The notes: generated from the letters alone by a model not told the origin. Counted from the first letter of the stretch, positions 1-8,603 are shown. The stretch is DNA of 64,000 nucleotides from Pseudoalteromonas sp. H105 (GCF_001469215.1 NZ_LOFH01000014.1:1-64000), one strand, 5' to 3'. Numbers and translations: made by a program.

Positions 1-735
1 CACGCTCAGCTTCTGCTTTTTCCGCAGCAATACGTTCTTGCTCTACACGCTCAGCTTCTGCTTTTTCCGCAGCAATGCGTGATTGCTCTACACGCTCAGC
101 TTCTGCTTGTTCAGCAGCAATACGTGCTTGTTCTGCTTTCTCTGCAGCAATACGTGCTTGCTCTACACGCTCAGCTTCTGCTTTTTCCGAAGCAATGCGT
201 GCTTGCTCTGCACGCTCAGCTTCTGCTTTTTCAGCAGCAATGCGTGATTGCTCTTCACGCTCAGCTTCTGCTTTTTCAGCAGCAATGCGTGATTGCTCTT
301 CACGCTCAGCTTCTGCTTTTTCCGCAGCAATACGTGCTTGCTCTACACGCTCAGCTTCTGCTTTTTCCGCAGCAATGCGTGCTTGCTCTACACGCTCAGC
401 TTCTGCATTTTCTGCAGCAATGCGTGCTTGCTCTTCACGCTCAGCTTCTGCATTTTCTGCAGCAATACGTGATTGCTCTTCACGCTCAGCTTCTGCTTTA
501 TCTGCAGCAATGCGTGCTTGCTCTACACGCTCAGCTTCTGCATTTTCTGCAGCAATGCGTGCTTGCTCTTCACGCTCAGCTTCTGCATTTTCTGCAGCAA
601 TACGTGATTGCTCTTCACGCTCAGCTTCTGCTTTATCTGCAGCAATGCGTGCTTGCTCTGCACGCTCAGCTTCTGCATTTTCTGCAGCAATGCGTGCTTG
701 CTCTTCACGCTCAGCTTCTGCATTTTCTGCAGCAA
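1..735. repeat. 45-bp in-frame tandem repeat inside ftsY
   Basis: Units start at 31, 76, 121, 151, 196 and then every 45 bp to 691-735, giving 15 full units, one shortened 30-bp unit (121-150) and a partial unit at 1-30. The array continues beyond the edge. Each unit encodes 15 residues. A higher-order duplication is visible: 376-510 and 511-645 are identical 135-bp three-unit blocks. All changes keep the frame. The predicted product is a long highly charged helix. Confidence 0.95.
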
Positions 736-853
736 TGCGTTCTTGCTCTGCTAATTGCTTTTGGTTATCAGCATCTACTGCCTGCTCTGTTTGTTGTTTA
801 TTTTCTGATTTGCCAAAACCTAGCCAAGACAGGAATTTACTTTTTTTTGCCAT
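1..853 (-). CDS. ftsY: FtsY, signal recognition particle receptor, N-terminal part (cut by window edge)
   Basis: Minus-strand reading begins at the ATG complementary to 851-853 and stays open to the window edge (284 codons). Residues 1-16 (MAKKSKFLSWLGFGKS) are a basic/aromatic start typical of gammaproteobacterial FtsY. From about residue 40 the protein is an Ala/Glu/Arg-rich array of 15-residue repeats (consensus like EEQARIAAENAEAER). FtsY docks SRP-ribosome complexes at the membrane, and its N-terminal acidic region is variable and contacts lipid. The SRP-GTPase (NG) domain lies outside the window, so identity rests on the start, the acidic region and the divergent rsmD neighbour, a conserved pairing in gammaproteobacteria. 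Some other coiled-coil protein is possible but less likely. Confidence 0.82.
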   Translation of the reverse strand, partial: MAKKSKFLSWLGFGKSENKQQTEQAVDADNQKQLAEQERIAAENAEAEREEQARIAAENAEAERAEQARIAADKAEAEREEQSRIAAENAEAEREEQARIAAENAEAERVEQARIAADKAEAEREEQSRIAAENAEAEREEQARIAAENAEAERVEQARIAAEKAEAERVEQARIAAEKAEAEREEQSRIAAEKAEAEREEQSRIAAEKAEAERAEQARIASEKAEAERVEQARIAAEKAEQARIAAEQAEAERVEQSRIAAEKAEAERVEQERIAAEKAEAER

Positions 854-1051
854 AGTTGCTAATAACCACTTATAAAAATCTGATAAACTAATGCAAATAG
901 TTTTATCTGAACTCGCTTTTTAAGCCGTTCATAAAACTATTGTCCAAGATGCTTATGGTAACACTTTTAGCGCAGTTGAAAAATGACGCGCTACGATATC
1001 AGTACAATATTATCTGAGCCGCGTAATAGATACCATTTTTTAGTGAGTTAA

Positions 1052-1651
1052 ATGAGAAAAAAATCACCACAAAAACAGCCAAAAAACAAGTCAAATGATG
1101 GTTTTATTCGAATCATTAGCGGGCAATTCCGTGGCCGTAAGTTACCTGTTAAAGATGTACAAGGACTGCGTCCAACGACTGACCGCATAAAAGAAACTGT
1201 TTTTAATTGGTTAATGCAAGATACTCGAGATGCGAGAGTACTCGACTGCTTTGCTGGCTCCGGCGGGCTTGGCTTTGAGGCGCTTTCTCGATTTGCTCAC
1301 TGCGCCACTTTTTTAGAGATGGACAATTCAGCAACGGCGCAATTAAAAACCAACGCGCAAACGCTTAATTTGAATAATGCAGAAATTTTTTGTACGGATA
1401 GTTTACGGCATTTGAGCCAAAACCCAAACGAACAACAATTTGATTTAGTTTTTGTTGACCCGCCTTTTCGCCAAAACTTAGCTCAACCATGTTGTGATTT
1501 ACTAATAAAAAATAGTTGGTTAAGCGAAAATGCGTTGATTTATGTAGAAGTCGAAAGTGAACTTTACAATTTAGATCTCCCTAGCAATTGGCTGTTATTA
1601 AAAGAAAAAACAGCAGGCCAAGTGCAATGTCAATTATATCAAGTACAATAA
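1052..1651 (+). CDS. rsmD: 16S rRNA (guanine966-N2)-methyltransferase RsmD
   Basis: A 199-residue class I SAM-dependent methyltransferase. Visible motifs: RIISGQFRGRKLPV near the N terminus, the SAM-binding loop VLDCFAGSGGLGFEALSR (about residues 63-80), and the catalytic motif IV as DLVFVDPPF (about residues 131-139). RsmD methylates G966 of 16S rRNA late in 30S assembly. The basic Lys/Gln/Asn-rich first 17 residues are a common extension. It is transcribed divergently from ftsY across a 198-bp AT-rich gap (854-1051) that must hold both promoters; no clear boxes were picked out there. Length and motifs fit the family well. Confidence 0.95.
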   Translation: MRKKSPQKQPKNKSNDGFIRIISGQFRGRKLPVKDVQGLRPTTDRIKETVFNWLMQDTRDARVLDCFAGSGGLGFEALSRFAHCATFLEMDNSATAQLKTNAQTLNLNNAEIFCTDSLRHLSQNPNEQQFDLVFVDPPFRQNLAQPCCDLLIKNSWLSENALIYVEVESELYNLDLPSNWLLLKEKTAGQVQCQLYQVQ

Positions 1652-1715
1652 AATTAATAACATAGAATTTATTTTAGTTTGCACTCAGAACTAGATAATA
1701 TTTATCCTTTACATG

Positions 1716-1751
1716 TGGTGTGGCTTCGGATTACAATACCGCACCATTTTT
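1716..1751 (+). terminator. Hairpin plus T-run between rsmD and rpsU
   Basis: An 8-bp stem (1716-1723 with 1739-1746, one G-T wobble), a 15-nt loop and TTTTT at 1747-1751. It may terminate rsmD transcription or act as a leader attenuator for rpsU. A second small inverted repeat (TTGATCA at 1759-1765, TGATCAA at 1771-1777) follows it just before the rpsU ribosome binding site. Confidence 0.55.
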
Positions 1752-1815
1752 GAACCACTTGATCATTGTTTGATCAACTTGAGCAACGCTCATTATTTAG
1801 GTAGGTGAATTTTTA

Positions 1816-2031
1816 ATGCCAGTAATTAAAGTAAGAGAGAACGAACCGTTTGACGTAGCACTTCGTCGCTTCAAGCGTTCATGTGAAAAAGCAGGTATCC
1901 TTTCAGAAGTTCGTCGTCGCGAGCACTATGAAAAGCCGACAGCTGAGCGCAAGCGTAAAAAAGCTGCAGCGGTTAAGCGTCACATGAAGAAGCTTTCTCG
2001 CGATAACGCACGTCGCGTTAAATTATACTAA
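1816..2031 (+). CDS. rpsU: 30S ribosomal protein S21
   Basis: A 71-residue basic protein starting MPVIKVRENEPFDVALRRF and ending NARRVKLY, matching bacterial S21 over its full length. S21 sits on the 30S platform near the anti-Shine-Dalgarno region and assists initiation. A strong AGGTAGGTG lies just upstream of the ATG. It is the first gene of the macromolecular-synthesis cluster, followed after 20 bp by yqeY and then, past a terminator, by dnaG and rpoD. Confidence 0.98.
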   Translation: MPVIKVRENEPFDVALRRFKRSCEKAGILSEVRRREHYEKPTAERKRKKAAAVKRHMKKLSRDNARRVKLY

Positions 2032-2051
2032 TCGTATTTGGTCTTGTATAA

Positions 2052-2498
2052 ATGAGCCTTTTAATAACGCTAAAAGATGCGCAAAAAGATGCAATGCGAG
2101 CGAAAGACAAATCACGTCTTAACCCAATTCGTATGGTACTTGCTGCAATCAAGCAACGTGAAATTGACGAGCAAATAACACTTGATGATGACGGTATTAC
2201 CGCAGTCTTAGTGAAACTTGTTAAACAACGTCGTGATTCTTACACTCAGTACAAAGATGCTGGGCGTGATGATTTAGCGGAAGTTGAAGCCAATGAGATA
2301 ACTGCACTTGAAGAATTCCTACCTCAACAGCTGAGTGAAGAAGAAATCATTGCCCTCATTGATGCGGCTATTGCTGATACTAATGCAGCTGGTATGCAAG
2401 ACATGGGTAAAGTAATGGGTATAATCAAAAGCAAAGCTGAAGGTCGCGCCGATTTAGGTAAGATTTCAGGTTTAATTAAGCAACGATTAACAGCCTAA
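2052..2498 (+). CDS. yqeY: GatB/YqeY domain protein
   Basis: A 148-residue protein of the YqeY family, related to the C-terminal tRNA-binding tail domain of GatB. The typical family start (MSLLITLKDAQKDAMRAKDK) and the C-terminal helix region with MGKVMGIIKSKAEGRADLGK are visible. The family is widely conserved and is thought to relate to tRNA-dependent amidotransferase or translation, but its precise role in bacteria is not settled. It follows rpsU by 20 bp and is probably co-transcribed with it. Insertion of yqeY between rpsU and dnaG is common in many gammaproteobacteria outside the enterics. Confidence 0.93.
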   Translation: MSLLITLKDAQKDAMRAKDKSRLNPIRMVLAAIKQREIDEQITLDDDGITAVLVKLVKQRRDSYTQYKDAGRDDLAEVEANEITALEEFLPQQLSEEEIIALIDAAIADTNAAGMQDMGKVMGIIKSKAEGRADLGKISGLIKQRLTA

Positions 2499-2527
2499 TA
2501 CGCCCACATACAAAGTATGATGAAAGC

Positions 2528-2560
2528 AAACCGAGCCATGTGCTCGGTTTCTTTGTTTTT
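2528..2560 (+). terminator. Rho-independent terminator after yqeY
   Basis: A perfect 9-bp stem (2528-2536 AAACCGAGC with 2542-2550), a 5-nt loop and a T-rich tail to 2560. It separates rpsU-yqeY from dnaG-rpoD, as the internal terminator does in the E. coli rpsU-dnaG-rpoD operon. Confidence 0.88.
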
Positions 2561-2658
2561 AGCTTTAATAAAAATAGCGTTTGTGTTCAAATCTAAATTT
2601 GTAGAACGAAAGCCAATTCGCTCACTTTTTTTATTTATTTCAGGACGACTCACTCAGT

Positions 2659-4413
2659 ATGGCCGGAAAAATCCCACGAAATTTTATTGACGATTTACTC
2701 GCCAGAACAGATATTGTTGAGCTGATCGACTCAAAAGTAGGCCTTAAAAAAGCAGGGAAAGACTACCAAGCCTGCTGCCCTTTCCATAACGAAAAGTCGC
2801 CATCCTTTACCGTGTCACAAGATAAACAGTTTTATCATTGTTTTGGGTGTGGCGCTAACGGTAACGCTATTTCGTTTGTTATGGAGTACGATAAACTCGA
2901 ATTTGTTGATGCTATAGAAGAGCTTGCTAGTATCCTTAATTTGGATGTACCTCGCGAGCAAGGTAATACGCAGTCAGGCCCACAAAGAACTGCTGAACAA
3001 AAACGGTCTGATTATGATTTAATGCTCCACGCTGCACGTTTTTATCAACACCAATTAAAGCATCATGCCAACTCTGCTGACGTCATAGAGTATGTTAAAG
3101 GGCGTGGTTTAAGCGGCGAAACCGTTAAAAAGTTTATGATTGGCTATGCCCCCAGTGAATGGGAAGGCCTATGCCAGCAGCTTGGTCGCAATAAAGAACA
3201 AAAAGAGCAACTAGTTGAACTGAAACTCGCCTCAGAAAAAACCCCTGGCCGACAGTTTGACTTTTTCCGTGACCGATTAATGTTCCCTATTCGCGACAAG
3301 CGTGGTCGTGTTATTGCGTTTGGCGGGCGTGTTATGCAAGCAGATCAGGGGCCAAAATATTTAAACTCTCCTGAAACTCGTATATTCCACAAAGGCTTTG
3401 AGCTGTATGGACTCTATGAGGCAAAACAAGCACACAAAAAGCTCGACCATATCCTTATTGTTGAAGGATATATGGACGTGGTCGCACTCAGTGAGCAAGC
3501 TATTGAATACGCTGTCGCAGCATTGGGCACAGCTACAACAGCTGAACACATGCACACTTTATTTAGAACCACTGACAAAGTAATTTGTTGCTATGATGGC
3601 GACCGTGCAGGTCGTGATGCCGCTTGGCGCGCCCTTGAAAACGCACTCCCCTATCTAAACGATGGGAAAGCCCTGCAATTTGTGTTTTTACCTGATGGTG
3701 AAGACCCTGACTCTCTTGTACAAAAAGAAGGAAAAGAGGCCTTTGAGCTACGCTTGTCTAAAGCGGATGATTTTACCCACGTACTGTTTAATAAACTCAG
3801 CCAAGAGATTGATTTAACGTCAGATGCAGGTAAAGCAAAGTTACTCAGTGCGGTACTCCCTTTAATAGAAAAAATTCCCAGCGAGTTTTACCAAGAAAAT
3901 TTACTAGAGCAACTTGGCCGGTTAATTGGGCGTACTAAAGAGCAGTTAAATAATCGCTTAAAAACACCTAAACAACAGCACTCTATTGAACGTAAATTTA
4001 AAATAACCCCCATGCGACGTGCTATCGGTTTGCTTGTGCAGCATCCTAGCTTATCGCACGCAGTGCCTTACTTACCAGATTTAGCGCAGATGAATATTGC
4101 TGGTATCGCGTTACTCATCAAATTACAGCACTGTGCTTTACAAAAAGACGGTATGACAACGGCACAGTTACTTGAGGCGTTTAGAGAAAGCCCTGAATAC
4201 GAAGCGCTGATTAAACTAGCCACATGGCGCCATGAAATAAATGATGACCGCTTGGAAGATGAGTTTAAAAATACTTTCAAATTTATTGAAGATCAGTGTT
4301 TAAATTATCGACTCGAGACCCTATTAATAAAAGACAAGACCCAAGGGTTAAATAGCGACGAGCGACTCGAGTGTCATTTGTTAACTCAAGCGTTAAAAGG
4401 AACTAACGGCTAG
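2659..4413 (+). CDS. dnaG: DNA primase DnaG
   Basis: A 584-residue replicative primase that makes RNA primers for leading- and lagging-strand synthesis. The N-terminal CHC2 zinc-ribbon ligands are visible at C40, H43, C61 and C64. The central Toprim catalytic domain shows the glutamate motif ILIVEGYMDVVAL and the DxD motif in CCYDGDRAGRDAAWRAL. The C-terminal region (from about residue 430) is the helicase-interacting domain. Length is normal for gammaproteobacteria. The ATG was chosen because MAGKIPRNFIDDLLARTDIV is the usual family start. It lies 87 bp upstream of the rpoD promoter and probably reads into rpoD. Confidence 0.97.
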   Translation: MAGKIPRNFIDDLLARTDIVELIDSKVGLKKAGKDYQACCPFHNEKSPSFTVSQDKQFYHCFGCGANGNAISFVMEYDKLEFVDAIEELASILNLDVPREQGNTQSGPQRTAEQKRSDYDLMLHAARFYQHQLKHHANSADVIEYVKGRGLSGETVKKFMIGYAPSEWEGLCQQLGRNKEQKEQLVELKLASEKTPGRQFDFFRDRLMFPIRDKRGRVIAFGGRVMQADQGPKYLNSPETRIFHKGFELYGLYEAKQAHKKLDHILIVEGYMDVVALSEQAIEYAVAALGTATTAEHMHTLFRTTDKVICCYDGDRAGRDAAWRALENALPYLNDGKALQFVFLPDGEDPDSLVQKEGKEAFELRLSKADDFTHVLFNKLSQEIDLTSDAGKAKLLSAVLPLIEKIPSEFYQENLLEQLGRLIGRTKEQLNNRLKTPKQQHSIERKFKITPMRRAIGLLVQHPSLSHAVPYLPDLAQMNIAGIALLIKLQHCALQKDGMTTAQLLEAFRESPEYEALIKLATWRHEINDDRLEDEFKNTFKFIEDQCLNYRLETLLIKDKTQGLNSDERLECHLLTQALKGTNG

Positions 4414-4430
4414 TCAAAATTGATAAATGC

Positions 4431-4439
4431 TGTTATACT
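4431..4439 (+). promoter_or_regulatory. Extended -10 promoter candidate for rpoD
   Basis: TGTTATACT (TG-N-TATACT) is a good extended -10 element about 100 bp upstream of the rpoD ATG. A second TATACT occurs at 4461-4466. A 14-bp perfect palindrome, GCTTATTAATAAGC, lies at 4474-4487 in the leader. No convincing -35 box accompanies the first element, which is tolerated for extended -10 promoters. Confidence 0.45.
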
Positions 4440-4536
4440 GTGCTATTCACTGCGTCAAATTATACTTAGCTTGGCTTATTAATAAGCGAGCTGGCGCCTG
4501 TTGTATCAACTTATCAGAGTGGAAGAAACAATCTCT

Positions 4537-6381
4537 ATGGATCCAACTCCTCAGTCACAATTAAAACTTCTGATTCAAAAAGGTAAAGAGCAAGGTTATT
4601 TAACTTTTGCAGAAGTTAATGATCACCTTCCACAAGATATTATCGATTCAGATCAAGTAGAAGATATCATTAGTATGATCAATGATATGGGTATCAAGGT
4701 TAGCGAAAACGCGCCTGATGCCGATGAATTGATGATGCAAGAAACCACGACAGATGAAGACGCAGCAGAAGCCGCAGCCGCTGCGCTTGCTACTGTTGAT
4801 AAAGAAATCGGCCGTACAACGGACCCGGTTCGTATGTATATGCGTGAAATGGGCACAGTTGAACTACTGACCCGTGAAGGCGAAATTGTCATCGCTAAGC
4901 GCATTGAAGAAGGCATCAACCAAGTACAGATCTCGGTTGCTGAGTACCCTGAAGCAATTACTTATCTTCTTGAACAGTGGGATAAATTTGAAGCTGAAGA
5001 AATGCGCTTAAGCGACATTATCTCTGGTTTCTTTGACCCAAATGAAGATGAAACGCAAATTTCTGCAACGCACATTGGTTCTGAATTAAGTGAAAAAGAG
5101 CTTGATGAAGAAGATAAAGACGATGCAGATAGTGATGATGATGACGATGAAGAAGAAGTTGATACAGGCCCTGATCCTGAAGAGGCCCGAGTTCACTTTG
5201 AAAATCTTCGTGATCTTTATAACAAAGCGCGCGACACGTTTGATAAAAAAGGCCGCTCACACCCTGATTCTCAAGCCGCTATTTTTGAGATCGGTGAGTT
5301 ATTCAGAACTTTTAAATTAGTACCAAAACAGTTTGATCGCATGGTTAATAACATGCGTGAGATGATGGACCGTGTTCGAGTTCAAGAACGCCTTATCATG
5401 AAGCAAGCGGTACAATTTGCAAAATTACCAAAGAAAACATTTGTTAAGCACTTTGCAAATAACGAAACAGATTCATCGTGGATCGATTTGGAAATTGCAG
5501 CTAACGAAAAGCATTCAGCGAAGCTTGAAGAAGTGAAACCTGAAATAGTGCGCTGTATTAACAAGCTAAGTACCATCGAAGAAAGTACTGGTTTGAGCAT
5601 TGAACGGATAAAAGACATCAACCGTCGCATGAGTATCGGTGAAGCAAAAGCACGCCGTGCGAAAAAAGAAATGGTTGAAGCGAACTTACGTCTTGTAATT
5701 TCAATCGCTAAAAAATACACCAACCGTGGTTTACAATTCTTGGATTTAATCCAAGAAGGTAACATTGGTTTAATGAAAGCCGTAGATAAGTTTGAATACC
5801 GCCGTGGTTATAAGTTCTCTACTTATGCTACATGGTGGATCCGTCAAGCAATCACTCGTTCTATCGCTGACCAAGCACGTACTATCCGTATTCCTGTACA
5901 TATGATTGAGACGATCAATAAACTGAATCGTATCTCACGTCAAATGCTGCAAGAAATGGGACGTGAACCTAACCCTGAAGAGTTAGCTGAACGCATGATG
6001 ATGCCTGAGGATAAAATCCGCAAGGTACTGAAGATTGCAAAAGAGCCAATTTCGATGGAAACGCCAATCGGTGATGATGAAGATTCACATTTAGGTGACT
6101 TTATCGAAGATACCACCATTGATTCGCCTATCGATTCAGCAACAATGGAATCACTTCGTGGTGCTACCAACGATGTACTAGCAGGCTTAACAGCCCGTGA
6201 AGCTAAAGTATTACGTATGCGTTTTGGTATTGATATGAATACCGACCATACTCTAGAAGAAGTAGGTAAGCAGTTTGACGTAACACGTGAACGTATTCGT
6301 CAGATTGAAGCGAAGGCACTGCGCAAACTACGCCACCCTTCTCGCTCTGATTTACTTAAGAGCTTCTTAGACGCTAAATAA
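4537..6381 (+). CDS. rpoD: RNA polymerase primary sigma factor RpoD (sigma-70)
   Basis: The housekeeping sigma factor, 614 residues from the ATG at 4537. An in-frame TTG at 4501 would add 12 residues, but MDPTPQSQLKLL matches the known family start and GGAAG sits upstream at 4521-4525. Region 1.1 (DLPQDI-like, residues 1-80), region 1.2 (DPVRMYMREMGTVELLTREGE), an acidic Asp/Glu-rich non-conserved insertion (about residues 190-220), region 2 (EANLRLVISIAKKYTNRGLQ, TWWIRQAITRSIADQARTIR), region 3 and region 4 (VGKQFDVTRERIRQIEAKAL) all appear in order. It is the last gene of the rpsU-yqeY-dnaG-rpoD cluster and is followed by a strong terminator. Confidence 0.98.
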   Translation: MDPTPQSQLKLLIQKGKEQGYLTFAEVNDHLPQDIIDSDQVEDIISMINDMGIKVSENAPDADELMMQETTTDEDAAEAAAAALATVDKEIGRTTDPVRMYMREMGTVELLTREGEIVIAKRIEEGINQVQISVAEYPEAITYLLEQWDKFEAEEMRLSDIISGFFDPNEDETQISATHIGSELSEKELDEEDKDDADSDDDDDEEEVDTGPDPEEARVHFENLRDLYNKARDTFDKKGRSHPDSQAAIFEIGELFRTFKLVPKQFDRMVNNMREMMDRVRVQERLIMKQAVQFAKLPKKTFVKHFANNETDSSWIDLEIAANEKHSAKLEEVKPEIVRCINKLSTIEESTGLSIERIKDINRRMSIGEAKARRAKKEMVEANLRLVISIAKKYTNRGLQFLDLIQEGNIGLMKAVDKFEYRRGYKFSTYATWWIRQAITRSIADQARTIRIPVHMIETINKLNRISRQMLQEMGREPNPEELAERMMMPEDKIRKVLKIAKEPISMETPIGDDEDSHLGDFIEDTTIDSPIDSATMESLRGATNDVLAGLTAREAKVLRMRFGIDMNTDHTLEEVGKQFDVTRERIRQIEAKALRKLRHPSRSDLLKSFLDAK

Positions 6382-6403
6382 TTAGCTGCTAACAAACATA
6401 ATC

Positions 6404-6429
6404 AAAAGGCCGCTGTAGCGGCCTTTTTT
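6404..6429 (+). terminator. Rho-independent terminator after rpoD
   Basis: AAAAGGCCGC (6404-6413), a TGTA loop, GCGGCCTTTT (6418-6427) and further Ts. A strong GC-rich stem ends the dnaG-rpoD transcript 22 bp past the stop codon. Confidence 0.93.
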
Positions 6430-6448
6430 CTATTTCAAGGAAATAATC

Positions 6449-7333
6449 ATGGCTTGGATCCAAATACGTATTAATGCTAATGCCGCAACTGCTGATGCTG
6501 TCAGTGACTTATTAATGGAAGCTGGCAGTGCATCTGTTACCTTTATTGATGCTAAAGACACCCCTATCTATGAGCCTAAGATTGGCACAGTCGAGTTTTG
6601 GGCTGATACCACTGTTATTGGTCTGTTTGAAGCTAATCACGATATGAATGCGGTTATTGAGCTATTAAAGCGCCATGACGAGATAAGAGACTCGTTAGTT
6701 TATAAAGTAGAACAACTAGAAGATAAAGACTGGGAACGTGAATGGATGGATAATTTCCACCCAATTCAGTTTGGCGAAAAGCTCTGGATTTGTCCAAGCT
6801 GGCGCGATATTCCAGATCCTGATGCCGTAAATGTATTACTTGACCCAGGCCTTGCGTTTGGCACTGGTACTCATGCAACCACGGCGCTTTGTTTGAAATG
6901 GCTAGAAAGCCAAGACTTAACAGGTAAGACTGTCGTCGACTTTGGGTGTGGTTCAGGCATATTAGGCATTGCAGCAATCAAATTGGGTGCTGAGCGAATG
7001 ATAGGGATTGATATAGACCCGCAAGCACTTGAAGCGAGCCTTGATAACGCACAGCGTAACGGAGTAGCTGACAAGCTGGAAGTCTACTTGCCTGAGAACC
7101 AACCAGAATTTACCGCCGACATTGTTGTTGCGAATATTTTGGCGGCTCCTTTACGTGAATTACATGGTGTTATTTTAGGTTTACTCAAACCTGACGGAAA
7201 AATCGCCATGTCTGGTATATTAGAAGAACAAGCACAATCAGTTGCCGATGTTTATGCGCCTTTTATCGCCCTTGATGAGATTGCAGTTGAAGGTGAATGG
7301 ACCCGTGTTAGTGGCCAAAAGCACACCAGCTAG
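6449..7333 (+). CDS. prmA: Ribosomal protein L11 methyltransferase PrmA
   Basis: A 294-residue SAM-dependent methyltransferase that trimethylates ribosomal protein L11. The start MAWIQIRINANAATADAVSDLL is typical of the family's N-terminal L11-recognition domain. The linker motif LDPGLAFGTGTHATTALCL, the SAM loop VVDFGCGSGILGIAAIKLGA (about residues 160-179) and NILAAPL are present. AAGGAAATAATC precedes the ATG. It lies just upstream of dusB-fis, as in many gammaproteobacteria, but a hairpin after it and a promoter before dusB suggest separate transcription units. Confidence 0.96.
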   Translation: MAWIQIRINANAATADAVSDLLMEAGSASVTFIDAKDTPIYEPKIGTVEFWADTTVIGLFEANHDMNAVIELLKRHDEIRDSLVYKVEQLEDKDWEREWMDNFHPIQFGEKLWICPSWRDIPDPDAVNVLLDPGLAFGTGTHATTALCLKWLESQDLTGKTVVDFGCGSGILGIAAIKLGAERMIGIDIDPQALEASLDNAQRNGVADKLEVYLPENQPEFTADIVVANILAAPLRELHGVILGLLKPDGKIAMSGILEEQAQSVADVYAPFIALDEIAVEGEWTRVSGQKHTS

Positions 7334-7373
7334 CTGCTCGGTTTTTAATTAACTATTAACCCTAAATGCGTTT

Positions 7374-7405
7374 GTAAAGCCTGTCGTTAACAGGCTTTAC
7401 CTATT
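7374..7405 (+). terminator. Probable terminator after prmA
   Basis: A perfect 10-bp stem, GTAAAGCCTG (7374-7383) with CAGGCTTTAC (7391-7400), with one more T-A pair inside. The tail (CTATTATTTA) is AT-rich but not a clean T-run, so termination efficiency is uncertain. Confidence 0.6.
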
Positions 7406-7551
7406 ATTTACACACTTATTTATGAAACAAAATAGACCCTTCATTTTTATTTTTGTATAAATAACAAACAAATAAACCCACCCTTCAAACTGTTATCAAA
7501 AGTCAATACGAAAAAGTCAAAAAAAAGTCACTTTTGTTCAATTTATAGCCT

Positions 7552-7588
7552 TTGTTTTTTAGCAAAAACACCGTAAACTTAGCGCCCC
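7552..7588 (+). promoter_or_regulatory. Predicted dusB-fis promoter with GC-rich discriminator
   Basis: TTGTTT (7552-7557) as -35, a 16-bp spacer, TAAACT (7574-7579) as -10, then TAGCGCCCC (7580-7588). A GC-rich stretch between -10 and the start site is the hallmark of stringently controlled promoters such as those of rRNA and fis. The predicted start near 7587 leaves a leader of about 25 nt containing AAGAGG before the GTG at 7612. The surrounding 278-bp gap (7334-7611) is AT-rich and contains nothing else recognised. Confidence 0.55.
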
Positions 7589-7611
7589 TTGAAAAGAGGC
7601 CTTTGAATATC

Positions 7612-8583
7612 GTGCGTATCGGTTCATACCAACTTGAGAATAATGTTATTGTCGCGCCAATGGCGGGCATAACAGACAGACCATTTAGACAGCTTTGCCG
7701 ACGCTTAGGTGCAGGCCTTGCCGTGTCTGAAATGCTTTCGTCGAATCCAAGAGTATGGAAAACCGAAAAATCGATGAACCGTATGGATCATAGCGGTGAG
7801 TCAGGAATACGCGCAGTGCAAATAGCAGGAGCTGATCCTGAGTTAATGGCTCAGGCTGCACAATTCAATGTCAGCAATGGGGCGCAAATCATAGATATTA
7901 ATATGGGGTGCCCTGCTAAGAAAGTGAACAAGAAACTCGCAGGCTCAGCCTTGTTACAGTTCCCTGGTTTAGTGGAAGAGATCGTCGATGCCGTAGTCAA
8001 CGCTGTCGATGTACCTGTGACATTAAAGATTCGTACTGGATGGGATCAGGATAACCGTAACGGTGTTGAGATTGCGAGAATAGCTGAACGTTATGGCATT
8101 GCTTCATTAGCCGTACATGGGCGTACACGCGCATGCATGTATAAAGGTGAAGCAGAGTACGCCACAATCAGGGATATAAAGCGTTCAGTAACGATACCTG
8201 TCGTTGCCAATGGTGATATTACATCACCTGAAAAAGCAAAACAGGTTTTGGACTATACGGGTGCAGATGCCATTATGATTGGTCGAGCCGCCCAAGGTCG
8301 CCCTTGGATATTTAGGGAGATAGACCACTTTTTGCGAACCGGAGAACACTTATCTACACCGCCAATTGAGGAGGTACGGGGTATTTTGATGGAACACTTA
8401 GTGAACCTTCATGCGTTTTACGGGGAACCAATGGGAGCGCGCATTGCTCGCAAACATGTATCTTGGTATTTGCAAACCCATGACAGTGACGGTCAGTTTA
8501 GGCGAGTATTTAATGCTCTCGATAATCCACAGGCACAAATCGAGACATTAGAGCAATACTTTAAAACACTAGCAGCTAACTAA
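7612..8583 (+). CDS. dusB: tRNA-dihydrouridine synthase B
   Basis: An FMN-dependent enzyme reducing uridine to dihydrouridine in the tRNA D-loop. Motifs: APMAGITDRPFR near the N terminus, INMGCPAKKVNKK with the catalytic cysteine, KIRTGWD, AVHGRTR and GDITSPEKA. The GTG at 7612 (VRIGSYQL, 323 residues) matches the usual length. An in-frame TTG at 7552 would add 20 residues but falls in the predicted -35 element; a TTG at 7603 lies too close to AAGAGG (7594-7599). It is followed after 20 bp by fis, the conserved dusB-fis operon. Confidence 0.94.
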   Translation: MRIGSYQLENNVIVAPMAGITDRPFRQLCRRLGAGLAVSEMLSSNPRVWKTEKSMNRMDHSGESGIRAVQIAGADPELMAQAAQFNVSNGAQIIDINMGCPAKKVNKKLAGSALLQFPGLVEEIVDAVVNAVDVPVTLKIRTGWDQDNRNGVEIARIAERYGIASLAVHGRTRACMYKGEAEYATIRDIKRSVTIPVVANGDITSPEKAKQVLDYTGADAIMIGRAAQGRPWIFREIDHFLRTGEHLSTPPIEEVRGILMEHLVNLHAFYGEPMGARIARKHVSWYLQTHDSDGQFRRVFNALDNPQAQIETLEQYFKTLAAN

Positions 8584-8603
8584 GAAAGAAAGAGATATAA
8601 ACA

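Noticed and set aside
75..875. Long plus-strand open frames across the ftsY repeat (75-875 and 79-855).
   Set aside because: Because the unit is 45 bp and stop-free on both strands, several frames stay open by repetition. The minus-strand frame alone starts with a recognisable FtsY N terminus and sits beside rsmD.
4501..4536. TTG-started 12-residue extension of RpoD.
   Set aside because: MDPTPQSQLKLL at 4537 matches the known sigma-70 start and has GGAAG upstream.
5090..5320. Plus-strand Lys/Met-rich open frame inside rpoD.
   Set aside because: It is an out-of-frame reading of the acidic region of RpoD and has no independent start signal.
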